Part shown: positions 1-6,490 of the stretch, in pieces
How positions within the stretch are numbered: position 1 is the first letter of the stretch
Layout: every line of letters begins with the position of its first letter
From: Hyphomicrobiales bacterium
GTDB lineage: Bacteria; Pseudomonadota; Alphaproteobacteria; Rhizobiales; Aestuariivirgaceae
Assembly (NCBI GenBank): GCA_027051995.1
Contig: JALUFY010000337.1
Span: 1-6,801 of the forward strand
DNA length: 6,801 bases
Reading direction: 5' to 3'
Translations under genes and position numbers: made by a program
The notes under the pieces: generated by a model
Told to the model about the DNA's origin: nothing
Seen by the model: only the letters and a program-made list of their open reading frames with translations
Database searches by the model: none

Positions 1-1
1 G

Positions 2-1960
2 GCCCACACCACGCTGGCGATCGCCATGAACCGCATGGGCGCCAAGTCCAACACCGGCGAGGGCGGCGAGGAGCCCGACCGCTTCAAGCCGCTGCCCAAC
101 GGCGATTCGGAGCGCTCGGCCATCAAGCAGGTGGCTTCCGGCCGCTTCGGCGTGACCACCGAATATCTGGTCAACGCCGACGCCATCCAGATCAAGATGG
201 CCCAGGGCGCCAAGCCCGGCGAGGGCGGCCAGCTGCCCGGCCACAAGGTCAATCCGGTGATCGCCCGGGTGCGCCACTCCACCCCCGGCGTCGGCCTCAT
301 CTCGCCGCCGCCGCATCATGACATCTATTCCATCGAGGATCTGGCGCAGCTCATCTACGACCTGAAGAACGTCAATCCGAAGGCTGACATCTCCGTCAAG
401 CTGGTTTCCGAGATCGGCGTCGGCACCGTGGCCGCAGGCGTCTCCAAGGCGCGCGCCGATCACGTCACCATCTCCGGCTTCGACGGCGGCACCGGCGCTT
501 CGCCGCTGACCTCCATCAAGCACGCCGGAAGCCCCTGGGAGATCGGCCTGGCCGAAACCCAGCAGACGCTGGTGCTCAACCATCTGCGCGGGCGCATCGC
601 CGTGCAGGTGGACGGCGGCCTGCGCACCGGGCGCGACGTGGTCGTGGGCGCGCTGCTCGGCGCGGACGAGTTCGGCTTCGCCACCGCCCCGCTGATCGCC
701 GAAGGCTGCATCATGATGCGCAAGTGCCATCTCAACACCTGCCCGGCGGGCGTGGCCACCCAGGACCCGGAGCTGCGCCGCCGTTTCCGGGGCAAGCCCG
801 AGCACGTCATCAACTACTTCTTCTACGTGGCCGAAGAGGTGCGCGAATACATGGCGAAAATGGGCTTCCGCACCATGAACGAAATGATCGGCCGCACCGA
901 ATGCCTCGACAAGGAAGAGGCGCTCGGCCACTGGAAGGCCAGGGGGCTGGACTTCTCCCGCGTCTTCGCCAGGCCGGACGAGCCGGAGGATGTCGCCGTC
1001 TATCATTGCGAGACGCAAAAGCACCCAATAGACGATATTCTCGACCGCAAGCTCATCGAGCTGGCCGCCCCGGCGCTGGAGGAGAAAAAGCCCGTTTCCG
1101 CCGAACTGGACGTGAAGAACACCGACCGCACCATCGGCGCCATGCTCTCCGGCGAGGTGGCCAGACGCTTCAGCCACAAGGGCCTGCCCGATGACACCAT
1201 CCATTTCACCCTGCGCGGCACCGCCGGGCAGAGCTTCGGCGCATGGCTGGCGCACGGCGTCACCCTGGATCTGATTGGCGAGGCCAACGACTACGTGGGC
1301 AAGGGCCTCTCCGGCGGCCGCGTCATCGTCCGCCCGCCGCACGAATCCGGCATCACGCCGGAAGAGAGCATCATCGCCGGCAACACCCTGCTTTATGGAG
1401 CCATCACCGGCGAGTGCTACCTGCGCGGCGTCGCCGGCGAGCGCTTCGCGGTGCGCAATTCCGGCGCCATGGCGGTCGTCGAGGGCGTCGGCGATCACGG
1501 CTGCGAATACATGACCGGCGGCGTTGTCGTCGTCATCGGCCCCACCGGGCGCAACTTCGCCGCGGGCATGTCCGGCGGCATCGCCTATGTGCTGGACGAG
1601 GAAGGCGATTTCGAAAAACGCTGCAACATGGCCATGGTCGATCTGGAGCCGGTGCCCGCGGAAGAGGAAGAGGCCTCCGAGCGCCAGCATCAGACCTCCG
1701 ATCTGGAGACCCACGGGCGGGTGGACATCATGCGCGACATGACCGGCCACGACGCCGCGCGCCTGCGCGCCCTGCTGGAGAACCACCGCCGCTACACCAA
1801 CTCGGAAACGGCGGCCCGCATTCTCGAAAACTGGGAAGAGACCCTGCCGAAATTCGTCAAGGTCATGCCGGTGGAATACCGCCGCGCTCTGGCCGAGATG
1901 GAGCAGATGCGCGCCCAGGCGGGCGATCTGGACAAGGAAATCGGCCTGTCCAAAAGCTGA
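2..1960 (+). CDS. gltB: Glutamate synthase [NADPH] large subunit, C-terminal 652 residues (5' end outside window)
   Basis: GltB is the alpha subunit of NADPH-dependent glutamate synthase (GOGAT). At its FMN site it turns 2-oxoglutarate plus channelled ammonia into L-glutamate in the cytoplasm. The frame is open from base 2 ([13 protein letters not shown]...), so the apparent ATG at 26 is internal. What is visible: the FMN-binding barrel, with KLVSEIGVG near 400-425, [10 protein letters not shown] at 476-505 and a GGLRTGRD segment near 614; the [3Fe-4S] cysteines in the pattern Cx5Cx4C, with codons at 707, 725 and 740 ([12 protein letters not shown]); and then the glycine-repeat right-handed beta-helix (GXGXG) domain, roughly 1184-1620. 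The amidotransferase and central domains of a typical protein of about 1500 residues lie left of the window. No frameshift is seen. gltD follows 93 bp downstream on the same strand, as expected for the alpha/beta pair. The family call is certain; only the N-terminus is missing. Confidence 0.97.
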   Translation, partial: AHTTLAIAMNRMGAKSNTGEGGEEPDRFKPLPNGDSERSAIKQVASGRFGVTTEYLVNADAIQIKMAQGAKPGEGGQLPGHKVNPVIARVRHSTPGVGLISPPPHHDIYSIEDLAQLIYDLKNVNPKADISVKLVSEIGVGTVAAGVSKARADHVTISGFDGGTGASPLTSIKHAGSPWEIGLAETQQTLVLNHLRGRIAVQVDGGLRTGRDVVVGALLGADEFGFATAPLIAEGCIMMRKCHLNTCPAGVATQDPELRRRFRGKPEHVINYFFYVAEEVREYMAKMGFRTMNEMIGRTECLDKEEALGHWKARGLDFSRVFARPDEPEDVAVYHCETQKHPIDDILDRKLIELAAPALEEKKPVSAELDVKNTDRTIGAMLSGEVARRFSHKGLPDDTIHFTLRGTAGQSFGAWLAHGVTLDLIGEANDYVGKGLSGGRVIVRPPHESGITPEESIIAGNTLLYGAITGECYLRGVAGERFAVRNSGAMAVVEGVGDHGCEYMTGGVVVVIGPTGRNFAAGMSGGIAYVLDEEGDFEKRCNMAMVDLEPVPAEEEEASERQHQTSDLETHGRVDIMRDMTGHDAARLRALLENHRRYTNSETAARILENWEETLPKFVKVMPVEYRRALAEMEQMRAQAGDLDKEIGLSKS

Positions 1961-2026
1961 CCACGGCCTGAACCGCTTTTCATCCGGGCCCGCGCCCCGT
2001 GGTCACATGCGCGGCGCGGGCCCGGA
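1958..2026 (+). promoter_or_regulatory. Overlapping inverted repeats between gltB and gltD (possible pseudoknot)
   Basis: Two perfect inverted repeats share this short gap. Repeat A is TGACCACGG (1958-1966, beginning with the gltB stop codon) against CCGTGGTCA (1997-2005), 9 bp. Repeat B is TCCGGGCCCGCGCC (1983-1996) against GGCGCGGGCCCGGA (2013-2026), 14 bp, almost all G-C. The 3' arm of A lies inside the 16-nt loop of B and directly abuts the 5' arm of B, so the two stems could form an H-type pseudoknot with coaxial stacking or act as alternatives. No T-tract follows, so this is not a classical intrinsic terminator. The structure ends 12 nt before the gltD Shine-Dalgarno (about 2039-2043). 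It could affect mRNA stability or the gltB:gltD ratio; that role is inferred. Confidence 0.6.
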
Positions 2027-2053
2027 GCAGACACTGAGAAGGATCAAGAAATC

Positions 2054-3478
2054 ATGGGCAAGATCACGGGATTTCTCGAAATCCAACGCCATGACCGCTC
2101 CTATCGCCCGGCGGGCGACCGCATCCGCCACTTCCGCGAGTTCACCATCCCGCTGGATGACCGCGAGACGGAGAAACAGGCCGCCCGCTGCATGGATTGC
2201 GGCGTGCCCTTCTGTCACAACGCCTGCCCGGTCAACAACCAGATCCCGGACTGGAACGACCTCACCTATCGCGGCGACTGGAAGGACGCGGTGGCCAATC
2301 TGCACACCACCAACAATTTCCCCGAGGTGACGGGCCGCGTCTGCCCCGCCCCCTGTGAGGCCGGCTGCACGCTGAATCTCGAGGACATCCCCGTCACCAT
2401 CAAGACCATCGAATATCAGCTGGCCGAAAAGGGCTGGAGCGAAAACTGGATCATCCCCCTGCCGGCGGAAAAATCCACCGGCAAGCGCGTCGCCATCATC
2501 GGCTCCGGCCCGGCGGGCCTGGCCGCCGCCCAGCAGCTGGCGCGCGCGGGCCATGAGGTGCACGTCTATGAAAAGAACGCCCGCCCCGGCGGCCTGCTGC
2601 GCTATGGCATTCCCGACTTCAAGCTGGAGAAGCATGTTCTGGACAGGCGCATCTCGCAGCTCGGCGCGGAGGGCGTGACCTTCCATTGCAACACCGAGGT
2701 GGGCCGCGATGTGAAGCTCTCCGAGCTTCTGGGCGAATGCGACGCCGTGCTGCTGGCCGGCGGATCGGAAAAGCCGCGCGATCTGCCCGTCCCCGGGCGC
2801 GATCTGAAGGGCATTCATTTCGCCATGGATTTCCTCACCCAGCAGAACCGCCGCATCGCCGGCGAGCCCCTGCGCCCCGGCGAGGAGCCCATTTCCGCAG
2901 CCGGCAAACACGTGCTGGTCATCGGCGGCGGCGACACCGGCTCCGACTGCGTCGGCACGGCCATCCGCCAGGGCGCGCTCTCCGTCACCCAGGTGGAGAT
3001 CATGCCGAAGCCCCCGGAGAAGGAGAACAAGGACATCACCTGGCCGGAATGGCCGCGCAAGCTGCGCATCTCCACCTCTCAGCAGGAAGGCGCGGAGCTC
3101 ATGTGGTCGGTGCGCACCGAGGAATTCCTCGGCGATGACGAAGGCCGCGTGGCGCGCGCCCGCATGACCAGGGTGGACGAAAAGCTCCAGCCCCTGCCCG
3201 GAACAGAATTCGATCTCGACGCCGATCTGGTGCTGCTGGCCATGGGCTTCGTCCATCCCGTCCACGAGGGCATGATCGAGGAGGTGAAGCCAAGGCTCGA
3301 CGAGCGCGGCAACGTCAAGGCGGATACCACCAGCTACGCCACATCCGTGGACAGGCTGTTCGCCGCCGGAGACATGCGCCGCGGCCAGTCTCTGGTGGTC
3401 TGGGCCATCCGCGAAGGCCGCCAGGCCGCCCGCGCCATCGATGCATTCCTCATGGGCGAAACCCTCCTGCCGCGCTGA
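2054..3478 (+). CDS. gltD: Glutamate synthase [NADPH] small subunit
   Basis: GltD is the beta subunit of GOGAT. It oxidises NADPH at an FAD and passes electrons through iron-sulphur clusters to the FMN of GltB. The protein has 474 residues, the usual family length. In order: an N-terminal Fer4-type domain with cysteines C46, C49, C54 and C58 ([13 protein letters not shown]) and a second group C97, C101 and C105 (CPAPCEAGC), the two [4Fe-4S] binding sets; an FAD-binding Rossmann motif [12 protein letters not shown] (about 148-159); an NADPH-binding motif [10 protein letters not shown] (about 289-298); and the C-terminal flavin-contacting [17 protein letters not shown] (about 436-452). The ATG at 2054 is preceded by GAGAAGGA at 2036-2043, 10 nt upstream, which supports this start. 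It lies 93 bp behind gltB and is probably co-transcribed. Nothing key is missing. Related FAD/Fe-S subunits (for example of dihydropyrimidine dehydrogenase) are excluded by the gltB neighbour. Confidence 0.97.
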   Translation: MGKITGFLEIQRHDRSYRPAGDRIRHFREFTIPLDDRETEKQAARCMDCGVPFCHNACPVNNQIPDWNDLTYRGDWKDAVANLHTTNNFPEVTGRVCPAPCEAGCTLNLEDIPVTIKTIEYQLAEKGWSENWIIPLPAEKSTGKRVAIIGSGPAGLAAAQQLARAGHEVHVYEKNARPGGLLRYGIPDFKLEKHVLDRRISQLGAEGVTFHCNTEVGRDVKLSELLGECDAVLLAGGSEKPRDLPVPGRDLKGIHFAMDFLTQQNRRIAGEPLRPGEEPISAAGKHVLVIGGGDTGSDCVGTAIRQGALSVTQVEIMPKPPEKENKDITWPEWPRKLRISTSQQEGAELMWSVRTEEFLGDDEGRVARARMTRVDEKLQPLPGTEFDLDADLVLLAMGFVHPVHEGMIEEVKPRLDERGNVKADTTSYATSVDRLFAAGDMRRGQSLVVWAIREGRQAARAIDAFLMGETLLPR

Positions 3479-3504
3479 TACGCGGATTGGTGCATGAGCG
3501 GAAC

Positions 3505-3524
3505 AAAAAGGCCCATCGAAGGGC
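3505..3524 (-). terminator. Weak rho-independent terminator candidate, minus strand
   Basis: Read on the minus strand, GCCC-TTCGAT-GGGC is followed by C and then TTTTT (A-tract at 3505-3509 on the plus strand). This has the layout of an intrinsic terminator for leftward transcripts, such as readthrough from the cytochrome gene that ends at 3862. The stem is only 4 bp and lies about 340 nt beyond that stop codon, so the call is tentative. It would not work for gltD, because the T-tract is on the wrong side. Confidence 0.3.
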
Positions 3525-3554
3525 GGTAATGTTACCGGAATATCTAACTCTTCC

Positions 3555-3587
3555 GTCATGCCCGGCCTTGTGCCGGGTATCCAGGGC
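3555..3587 (+). repeat. REP-like extragenic palindrome, copy 1
   Basis: This 33-bp unit (GTCAT, then stem GCCCGGC, loop CTTGT, stem GCCGGGT, then ATCCAGGGC) matches a second unit at 3727-3759 in the opposite orientation at 26 of 33 positions. It folds as a 7-bp stem (3560-3566 with 3572-3578, one G-T wobble) with a 5-nt loop. The form resembles palindromes scattered between genes in many alphaproteobacteria; that resemblance is from memory, not a search. A GGCGGC-TTGC-GCCGCC hairpin (3585-3600) overlaps its right end. Confidence 0.65.
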
Positions 3588-3726
3588 GGCTTGCGCCGCC
3601 GGTCATGGTTGCGGCTGCGGCGCCCCTTGCATCGAGTGAAAAGGGATAGGAACAGAAAAGGCGTCATGCGGCGCTGCCTGCGCTTTGGCCCGGGATTTGT
3701 GCGTCACGCGTCCGCATGGGCCCTTG

Positions 3727-3759
3727 GCCCTGGATTGCCGGGACAAGCCAGGCAATGAC
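3727..3759 (-). repeat. REP-like extragenic palindrome, copy 2 (inverted)
   Basis: On the minus strand it reads GTCAT, stem TGCCTGG, loop CTTGT, stem CCCGGCA, ATCCAGGGC. It is the inverted partner of 3555-3587 with 139 bp between them, a BIME-like or MITE-like arrangement. Three stem positions differ from copy 1 in a compensating way (C-G to G-C twice, G-U to U-A once), and one pair is lost (T against C). The covariation indicates that the hairpin itself is conserved. Confidence 0.65.
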
Positions 3760-3771
3760 AATTATATAATT
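3760..3771. repeat. AT-only perfect palindrome
   Basis: AATTATATAATT is its own reverse complement. It sits in an AT-rich patch (3760-3780) where ATTATAT is repeated directly at 3761-3767 and 3769-3775. It abuts the right end of the second REP-like unit. It stands out against the GC-rich surroundings; no function is assigned. Confidence 0.5.
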
Positions 3772-3861
3772 ATATCAAATGGTTGGACAAATCCTCCAAG
3801 CAGCGGATATTATCTCCCAATTGCGCAATCTTCCTTGAACACCACCGTGCACCGGGCGGCC

Positions 3862-5043
3862 TCAGCCGTCATCCTGCACTGATAGCCAGGCCAGGATATC
3901 GTCGATCTCGCCCTCGCCCATGGCGGCGAAGACCGCCTTGTCGCGCGGATCGTCATGCAGCCGCTTGCCGGTGGCGAAGTCCTTGATCTGGCGTTTCAGA
4001 TAGGCGCTGTATTGCCCCGTCAGCGGCGGGATCAGTTTCGCCGGATTTCCGCGCCCGTCCTTGCCATGACAGCCCGCGCAGGCGCGCCGGTAGGCCCGCG
4101 CGCCGCCCTGCACGTTGCCGCGCCGCCACAGCGGCACATTGACCACCATCTTGGTCTTTTGCAGCACCTTCAGCGGATCGAAGTGCGTCTTGTCGATCTT
4201 GCCGAGTTTCGTTGGCAGCTTGATGCGCGAAAGATACAGGGCGATGGTCTGGATATCTTCCTCCGGCAGCTCGCGCTCGGTCGTGTAGGGCTGCATGGGA
4301 ATGTTGACGCGCTTGCGCGCCTTGAAGGCTCGAAGCTGTTTGGCGATATAGACCGGATCGAGCCCCGCCAGCCTGGGATAGGTGCCATCCGGCTTGCCCT
4401 GGCCGAAGGGGCCGTGGCAGGGCGCGCAGGTCATCATGATCTCGTCGGCGTATTCGTCATCGTATTTCCATTTGGAGACATCCTCGGCCACCGTCTTTTC
4501 CTTCGGCATGCCCGGCGGCAGACGGTGCGTGATGCCCTTGTGGCAGTCTATGCAGGTCTTGCCCTGCTTCATGGCGTCGCCATGAATGCGCGCCGCGAAC
4601 CCGGCCTGGCGCTGCAAATCCATGGTCCTGAAATCATGGCAGTTGCGGCACTCGCGCGAGTTGGACGCCTTCATGTAGGCCCAGACATGCTGGGCCAGCC
4701 GCAGACGCTGCTTGTCGAACTTCTCAGGTGTGTTCACCGAGCCAACGGCCCAGTGATAAAGCTCGTTGGAGGCGCGGATCTTGCGGATCAGCTTCGGGAT
4801 CCACTGTTTGGGCACATGACAGTCCGAGCAGACGGCGCGCACGCCCGACGGATTGGAGTAATGCGCCGACTTGATGTAATCGGGATACATGTTGTCGCGC
4901 ATTTCGTGGCACGAAGTGCAGAATTCCAGCGTGTTCGTCGCTTCCATGGCGGTATTGAAACCGCCCCAGAACACGATGCCGGCGATGAACATGACGGCGG
5001 CGAAGCCAAGCTTGCCGCCGTGGCGCGCGAAAATCCGGGCCAT
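3862..5043 (-). CDS. Membrane-anchored hexahaem cytochrome c: NapC/NirT tetrahaem module fused to two class I cytochrome c domains
   Basis: This is a probable quinol-oxidising electron carrier, anchored in the inner membrane with its haems in the periplasm. Residue numbers here count from the upstream TTG (subtract 6 for the ATG at 5043). A single N-terminal transmembrane helix (about 18-35) precedes four NapC/NirT haem motifs: CTSCH (48-52, followed by E and M54, the CXXCHXM form typical of NapC/NrfH haem 1), CSDCH (78-82), CRNCH (138-142) and CIDCH (170-174). Flanking NapC-like segments include TPEKFDKQRL and TCIDCHKGITHRLP. Two further motifs follow in class I/c4-like domains: CAPCH (212-216), with M256 as likely distal ligand, and CAGCH (328-332), whose usual distal Met is not evident. 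NapC/NirT proteins are usually about 200 residues; this has 393. TorC-type proteins add one C-terminal haem, so two extra domains are unusual. The ATG at 5043 is preferred, with GGGGGG 10 nt upstream; the TTG at 5061 lacks a ribosome site. No terminal reductase is in view, so the partner is unknown. Confidence 0.9.
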   Translation of the reverse strand: MARIFARHGGKLGFAAVMFIAGIVFWGGFNTAMEATNTLEFCTSCHEMRDNMYPDYIKSAHYSNPSGVRAVCSDCHVPKQWIPKLIRKIRASNELYHWAVGSVNTPEKFDKQRLRLAQHVWAYMKASNSRECRNCHDFRTMDLQRQAGFAARIHGDAMKQGKTCIDCHKGITHRLPPGMPKEKTVAEDVSKWKYDDEYADEIMMTCAPCHGPFGQGKPDGTYPRLAGLDPVYIAKQLRAFKARKRVNIPMQPYTTERELPEEDIQTIALYLSRIKLPTKLGKIDKTHFDPLKVLQKTKMVVNVPLWRRGNVQGGARAYRRACAGCHGKDGRGNPAKLIPPLTGQYSAYLKRQIKDFATGKRLHDDPRDKAVFAAMGEGEIDDILAWLSVQDDG

Positions 5044-5053
5044 CTTTCCGGTT

Positions 5054-5059
5054 CCCCCC
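5054..5059 (-). promoter_or_regulatory. Ribosome binding site deciding the cytochrome start
   Basis: On the minus strand GGGGGG lies 10 nt before the ATG at 5043 and can pair with the anti-Shine-Dalgarno CCUCC using one G-U wobble. The alternative TTG at 5061 has no purine-rich element at the right distance. This favours the shorter, 393-residue form beginning MARIFARHGG, which keeps the positively charged N-terminus in front of the membrane helix. Confidence 0.5.
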
Positions 5060-5090
5060 AAAAGAGATGGTTATGTCAGCTGTCCAGCCG

Positions 5091-5119
5091 TTTATGCCTG
5101 CTTGAGGCTCCGCTGGCAA
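5091..5119 (-). promoter_or_regulatory. Predicted sigma-70-type promoter of the cytochrome gene
   Basis: On the minus strand TTGCCA (5119-5114, 5 of 6 to TTGACA) and CATAAA (5096-5091, 4 of 6 to TATAAT) are separated by exactly 17 bp. The inferred start of transcription is near 5084, giving a leader of about 40 nt before the ATG at 5043. It lies in the 112-bp gap after lysA, so the cytochrome could be transcribed independently of lptM-lysA. This is a motif match only. Confidence 0.4.
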
Positions 5120-5133
5120 ATGACGAAAGTCAA
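5120..5133 (-). promoter_or_regulatory. FNR/FixK-like operator candidate upstream of the cytochrome promoter
   Basis: On the minus strand TTGAC-TTTC-GTCAT is a palindrome matching the FNR/FixK-type form TTGA-N6-TCAA at 7 of 8 specified bases. It abuts the predicted -35 box, and its centre falls about 42.5 bp upstream of the inferred transcription start, where class II CRP/FNR-family activators bind. This agrees with a respiratory cytochrome controlled by low oxygen or nitric oxide. The site is predicted, not shown. Confidence 0.4.
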
Positions 5134-5155
5134 GCCGCCTCCGCCCGTCTCCGGC

Positions 5156-6424
5156 TCATTCCTGCCAGGGGGCCAGCCGGTCAAGGGCGATGATCTGCTC
5201 CGCCTCCATGCGCGGGCGCACAACGGCGAATTTGTCCTCCTTCACCAGCACCTCGGGAACCAGCGGGCGGGTATTGTATGTGCCGGCCTGCACCGCCCCG
5301 TAGGCTCCCGCCGTCATCACCGCCAGCAGATCGCCGCGCTCCGGCTTCGGGATCATGCGTCCGCGCGCCATGTAATCGCCCGTCTCGCACACCGGGCCGA
5401 CGACATCGGCCTCGATCATCTCCGCCCCGGCGGCCGGCTCGCGCACCGGCCGGACATGATGAAAGGCCTCGTAAAGCGTCGGCCGGATCAGATCGTTCAT
5501 CCCCAGATCGGCGATGACGAAGGTCTTCCCATCCGTCTCCTTGACGAAAATCACCCGCCCGATGAGCGCCCCGGCGTTGCCCGCGATCACCCGGCCGGGC
5601 TCGATGATGTAGGAAAGCCCGAGATGCCCCAGCGTGCGCTCCACCATGGCGGCGTATTCGTCCGGATGCGGCGGGATGTCGTTATCCCCGTGATAGGGCG
5701 CGCCCAGCCCGCCGCCCAGATCGGCGTGATGGATGCCGTGCCCCGCCGCCCGCAGAGCCTCGATCAGCCGCGCCATGCGCGCAAAGGCCCTCTCGAAAGG
5801 CGCAAGCTCCGTGATCTGCGAGCCGATGTGCATGTCCACGCCGCGCGCCTCGACGCCTGGCAGGGACGCCGCCAGGGCATAGACCTCTCCGGCCTCGCCG
5901 AAGGGAATGCCGAACTTGTCGGCCTTGCGCCCGGTATTGATCTTTTCGTGCGTGCCCGCGTCCACGTCCGGATTGACGCGCAGCGACACCGGCGCGATCC
6001 GCCCCATCCCGGCGGCCACCTCGGAGAGCCTGCGCAATTCGGGAACCGATTCCACATTGAAACAGCGGATGCCCGCCGCCAGCGCCGCGCGCATCTCCTC
6101 GTCGCGCTTGCCCACGCCGGAGAAGACGATGCGTTCGCCCGGAATACCCGCCACCAGCGCCCGCTTCAGCTCGCCGCCGGAGACGATGTCGGCCCCCGCG
6201 CCCAGATCGCCGAGCAGCTTCAGAACCGCCTGGTTGGAATTGGCCTTCACGGCGTAGCAGATCATGTGATCATGCCCGGAAAAGGCGGCGTCGAACACCT
6301 TGTAATGGCGCTCCAGGGTGCTGGCCGAATAGACATAGAAAGGCGTGCCAACCTCCCTGGCCAGAGCGTCAAGCGGCACATCCTCGGCGTGCAAAACGCC
6401 GTTCCTGTAAGCGAAATGATGCAT
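5156..6424 (-). CDS. lysA: Diaminopimelate decarboxylase
   Basis: LysA decarboxylates meso-2,6-diaminopimelate to L-lysine, the last step of the DAP pathway, in the cytoplasm with pyridoxal phosphate (PLP). The protein has 422 residues, typical for the family. It shows the N-terminal PLP-binding barrel with the Schiff-base lysine in YAVKAN (K60), HIGSQ (H199), the phosphate-binding GGGLG (237-241) and EPGR (275-278), then the C-terminal beta domain with substrate-binding DLIRPTLY (R314, Y318), the active-site pair in CETGD (C346, E347) and AGAYG (Y375). The start MHHFAYRNGVLHAEDVPL is the usual alphaproteobacterial LysA opening. No clear Shine-Dalgarno precedes it, so translation may be coupled to lptM, which ends 34 nt upstream on the same strand. 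A stem-loop covers the end of lptM. The related biosynthetic arginine and carboxynorspermidine decarboxylases fit the motifs less well. Confidence 0.96.
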   Translation of the reverse strand: MHHFAYRNGVLHAEDVPLDALAREVGTPFYVYSASTLERHYKVFDAAFSGHDHMICYAVKANSNQAVLKLLGDLGAGADIVSGGELKRALVAGIPGERIVFSGVGKRDEEMRAALAAGIRCFNVESVPELRRLSEVAAGMGRIAPVSLRVNPDVDAGTHEKINTGRKADKFGIPFGEAGEVYALAASLPGVEARGVDMHIGSQITELAPFERAFARMARLIEALRAAGHGIHHADLGGGLGAPYHGDNDIPPHPDEYAAMVERTLGHLGLSYIIEPGRVIAGNAGALIGRVIFVKETDGKTFVIADLGMNDLIRPTLYEAFHHVRPVREPAAGAEMIEADVVGPVCETGDYMARGRMIPKPERGDLLAVMTAGAYGAVQAGTYNTRPLVPEVLVKEDKFAVVRPRMEAEQIIALDRLAPWQE

Positions 6425-6446
6425 GGAGAGTCAAAACCCGTGAAAG

Positions 6447-6490
6447 GGGAGATGATTGTTATTTGACCAGCGGATCAAGAATGATCTCCC
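6447..6490 (-). promoter_or_regulatory. Stem-loop over the lptM stop codon, upstream of lysA
   Basis: In the minus-strand mRNA an outer stem GGGAGATCATT (6490-6480) pairs with AATCATCTCCC (6457-6447) at 10 of 11 positions (one C-C mismatch). An inner stem TTGATC (6478-6473) pairs with GGTCAA (6468-6463) across a CGCT tetraloop with one G-U wobble. A 1-by-5 internal loop separates the two stems. The structure encloses the last nine sense codons and the stop of lptM and ends 22 nt before the lysA ATG. No U-tract follows directly, so it is not a standard terminator. Roles in mRNA processing or in coupling of lysA translation are possible but inferred. Confidence 0.5.

Larger units (their letters stand above)
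3479..3861. other. Gene-free spacer between convergent genes
   Basis: This spacer separates the gltD stop from the stop of the oppositely oriented cytochrome gene. No open frame here has a credible start, ribosome site or recognisable protein. It holds a weak minus-strand terminator-like hairpin (3505-3524), an inverted repeat CGGTAA-TG-TTACCG (3524-3537), two inverted REP-like palindromes (3555-3587 and 3727-3759), a perfect GGCGGC-TTGC-GCCGCC hairpin (3585-3600), CATGCGG (3665-3671) paired with CCGCATG (3712-3718), an AT-rich palindrome at 3760-3771 and ATTGCGCAAT (3820-3829). This suggests a transcription-end and repeat-insertion zone rather than coding DNA. Confidence 0.75.

Noticed and set aside
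1983..2026. Intrinsic terminator after gltB
   Set aside because: The stem is strong but no T-tract follows, and gltD, the obligate partner subunit, lies directly downstream.
2003..3667. A 554-residue open frame on the minus strand opposite gltD
   Set aside because: It is antisense to a complete, motif-rich gltD. Its translation is low-complexity (runs of A, G, H, Q) with no domain I recognise. Long antisense frames are common in GC-rich DNA.
3479..3861. tRNA or small structured RNA gene in the spacer
   Set aside because: No cloverleaf, CCA end or promoter-terminator pair is visible. The palindromes are better explained as REP-like repeats.
3685..3986. Short plus-strand frames between gltD and the cytochrome gene
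   Set aside because: They run through the REP-like unit and the AT palindrome into antisense of the cytochrome, with no ribosome site or recognisable protein.
5044..5061. TTG start of the cytochrome adding six residues
   Set aside because: No Shine-Dalgarno precedes it; the ATG at 5043 has GGGGGG at a good distance. It cannot be excluded completely.
3955..5193. A 412-residue plus-strand frame over the cytochrome gene
   Set aside because: It is antisense to six intact haem motifs. The protein has no recognisable motif and only reflects codon bias of the true gene.
4889..6466. A 525-residue plus-strand frame over lysA
   Set aside because: It is antisense to a fully conserved LysA. It is rich in R, H and G without domain signatures.
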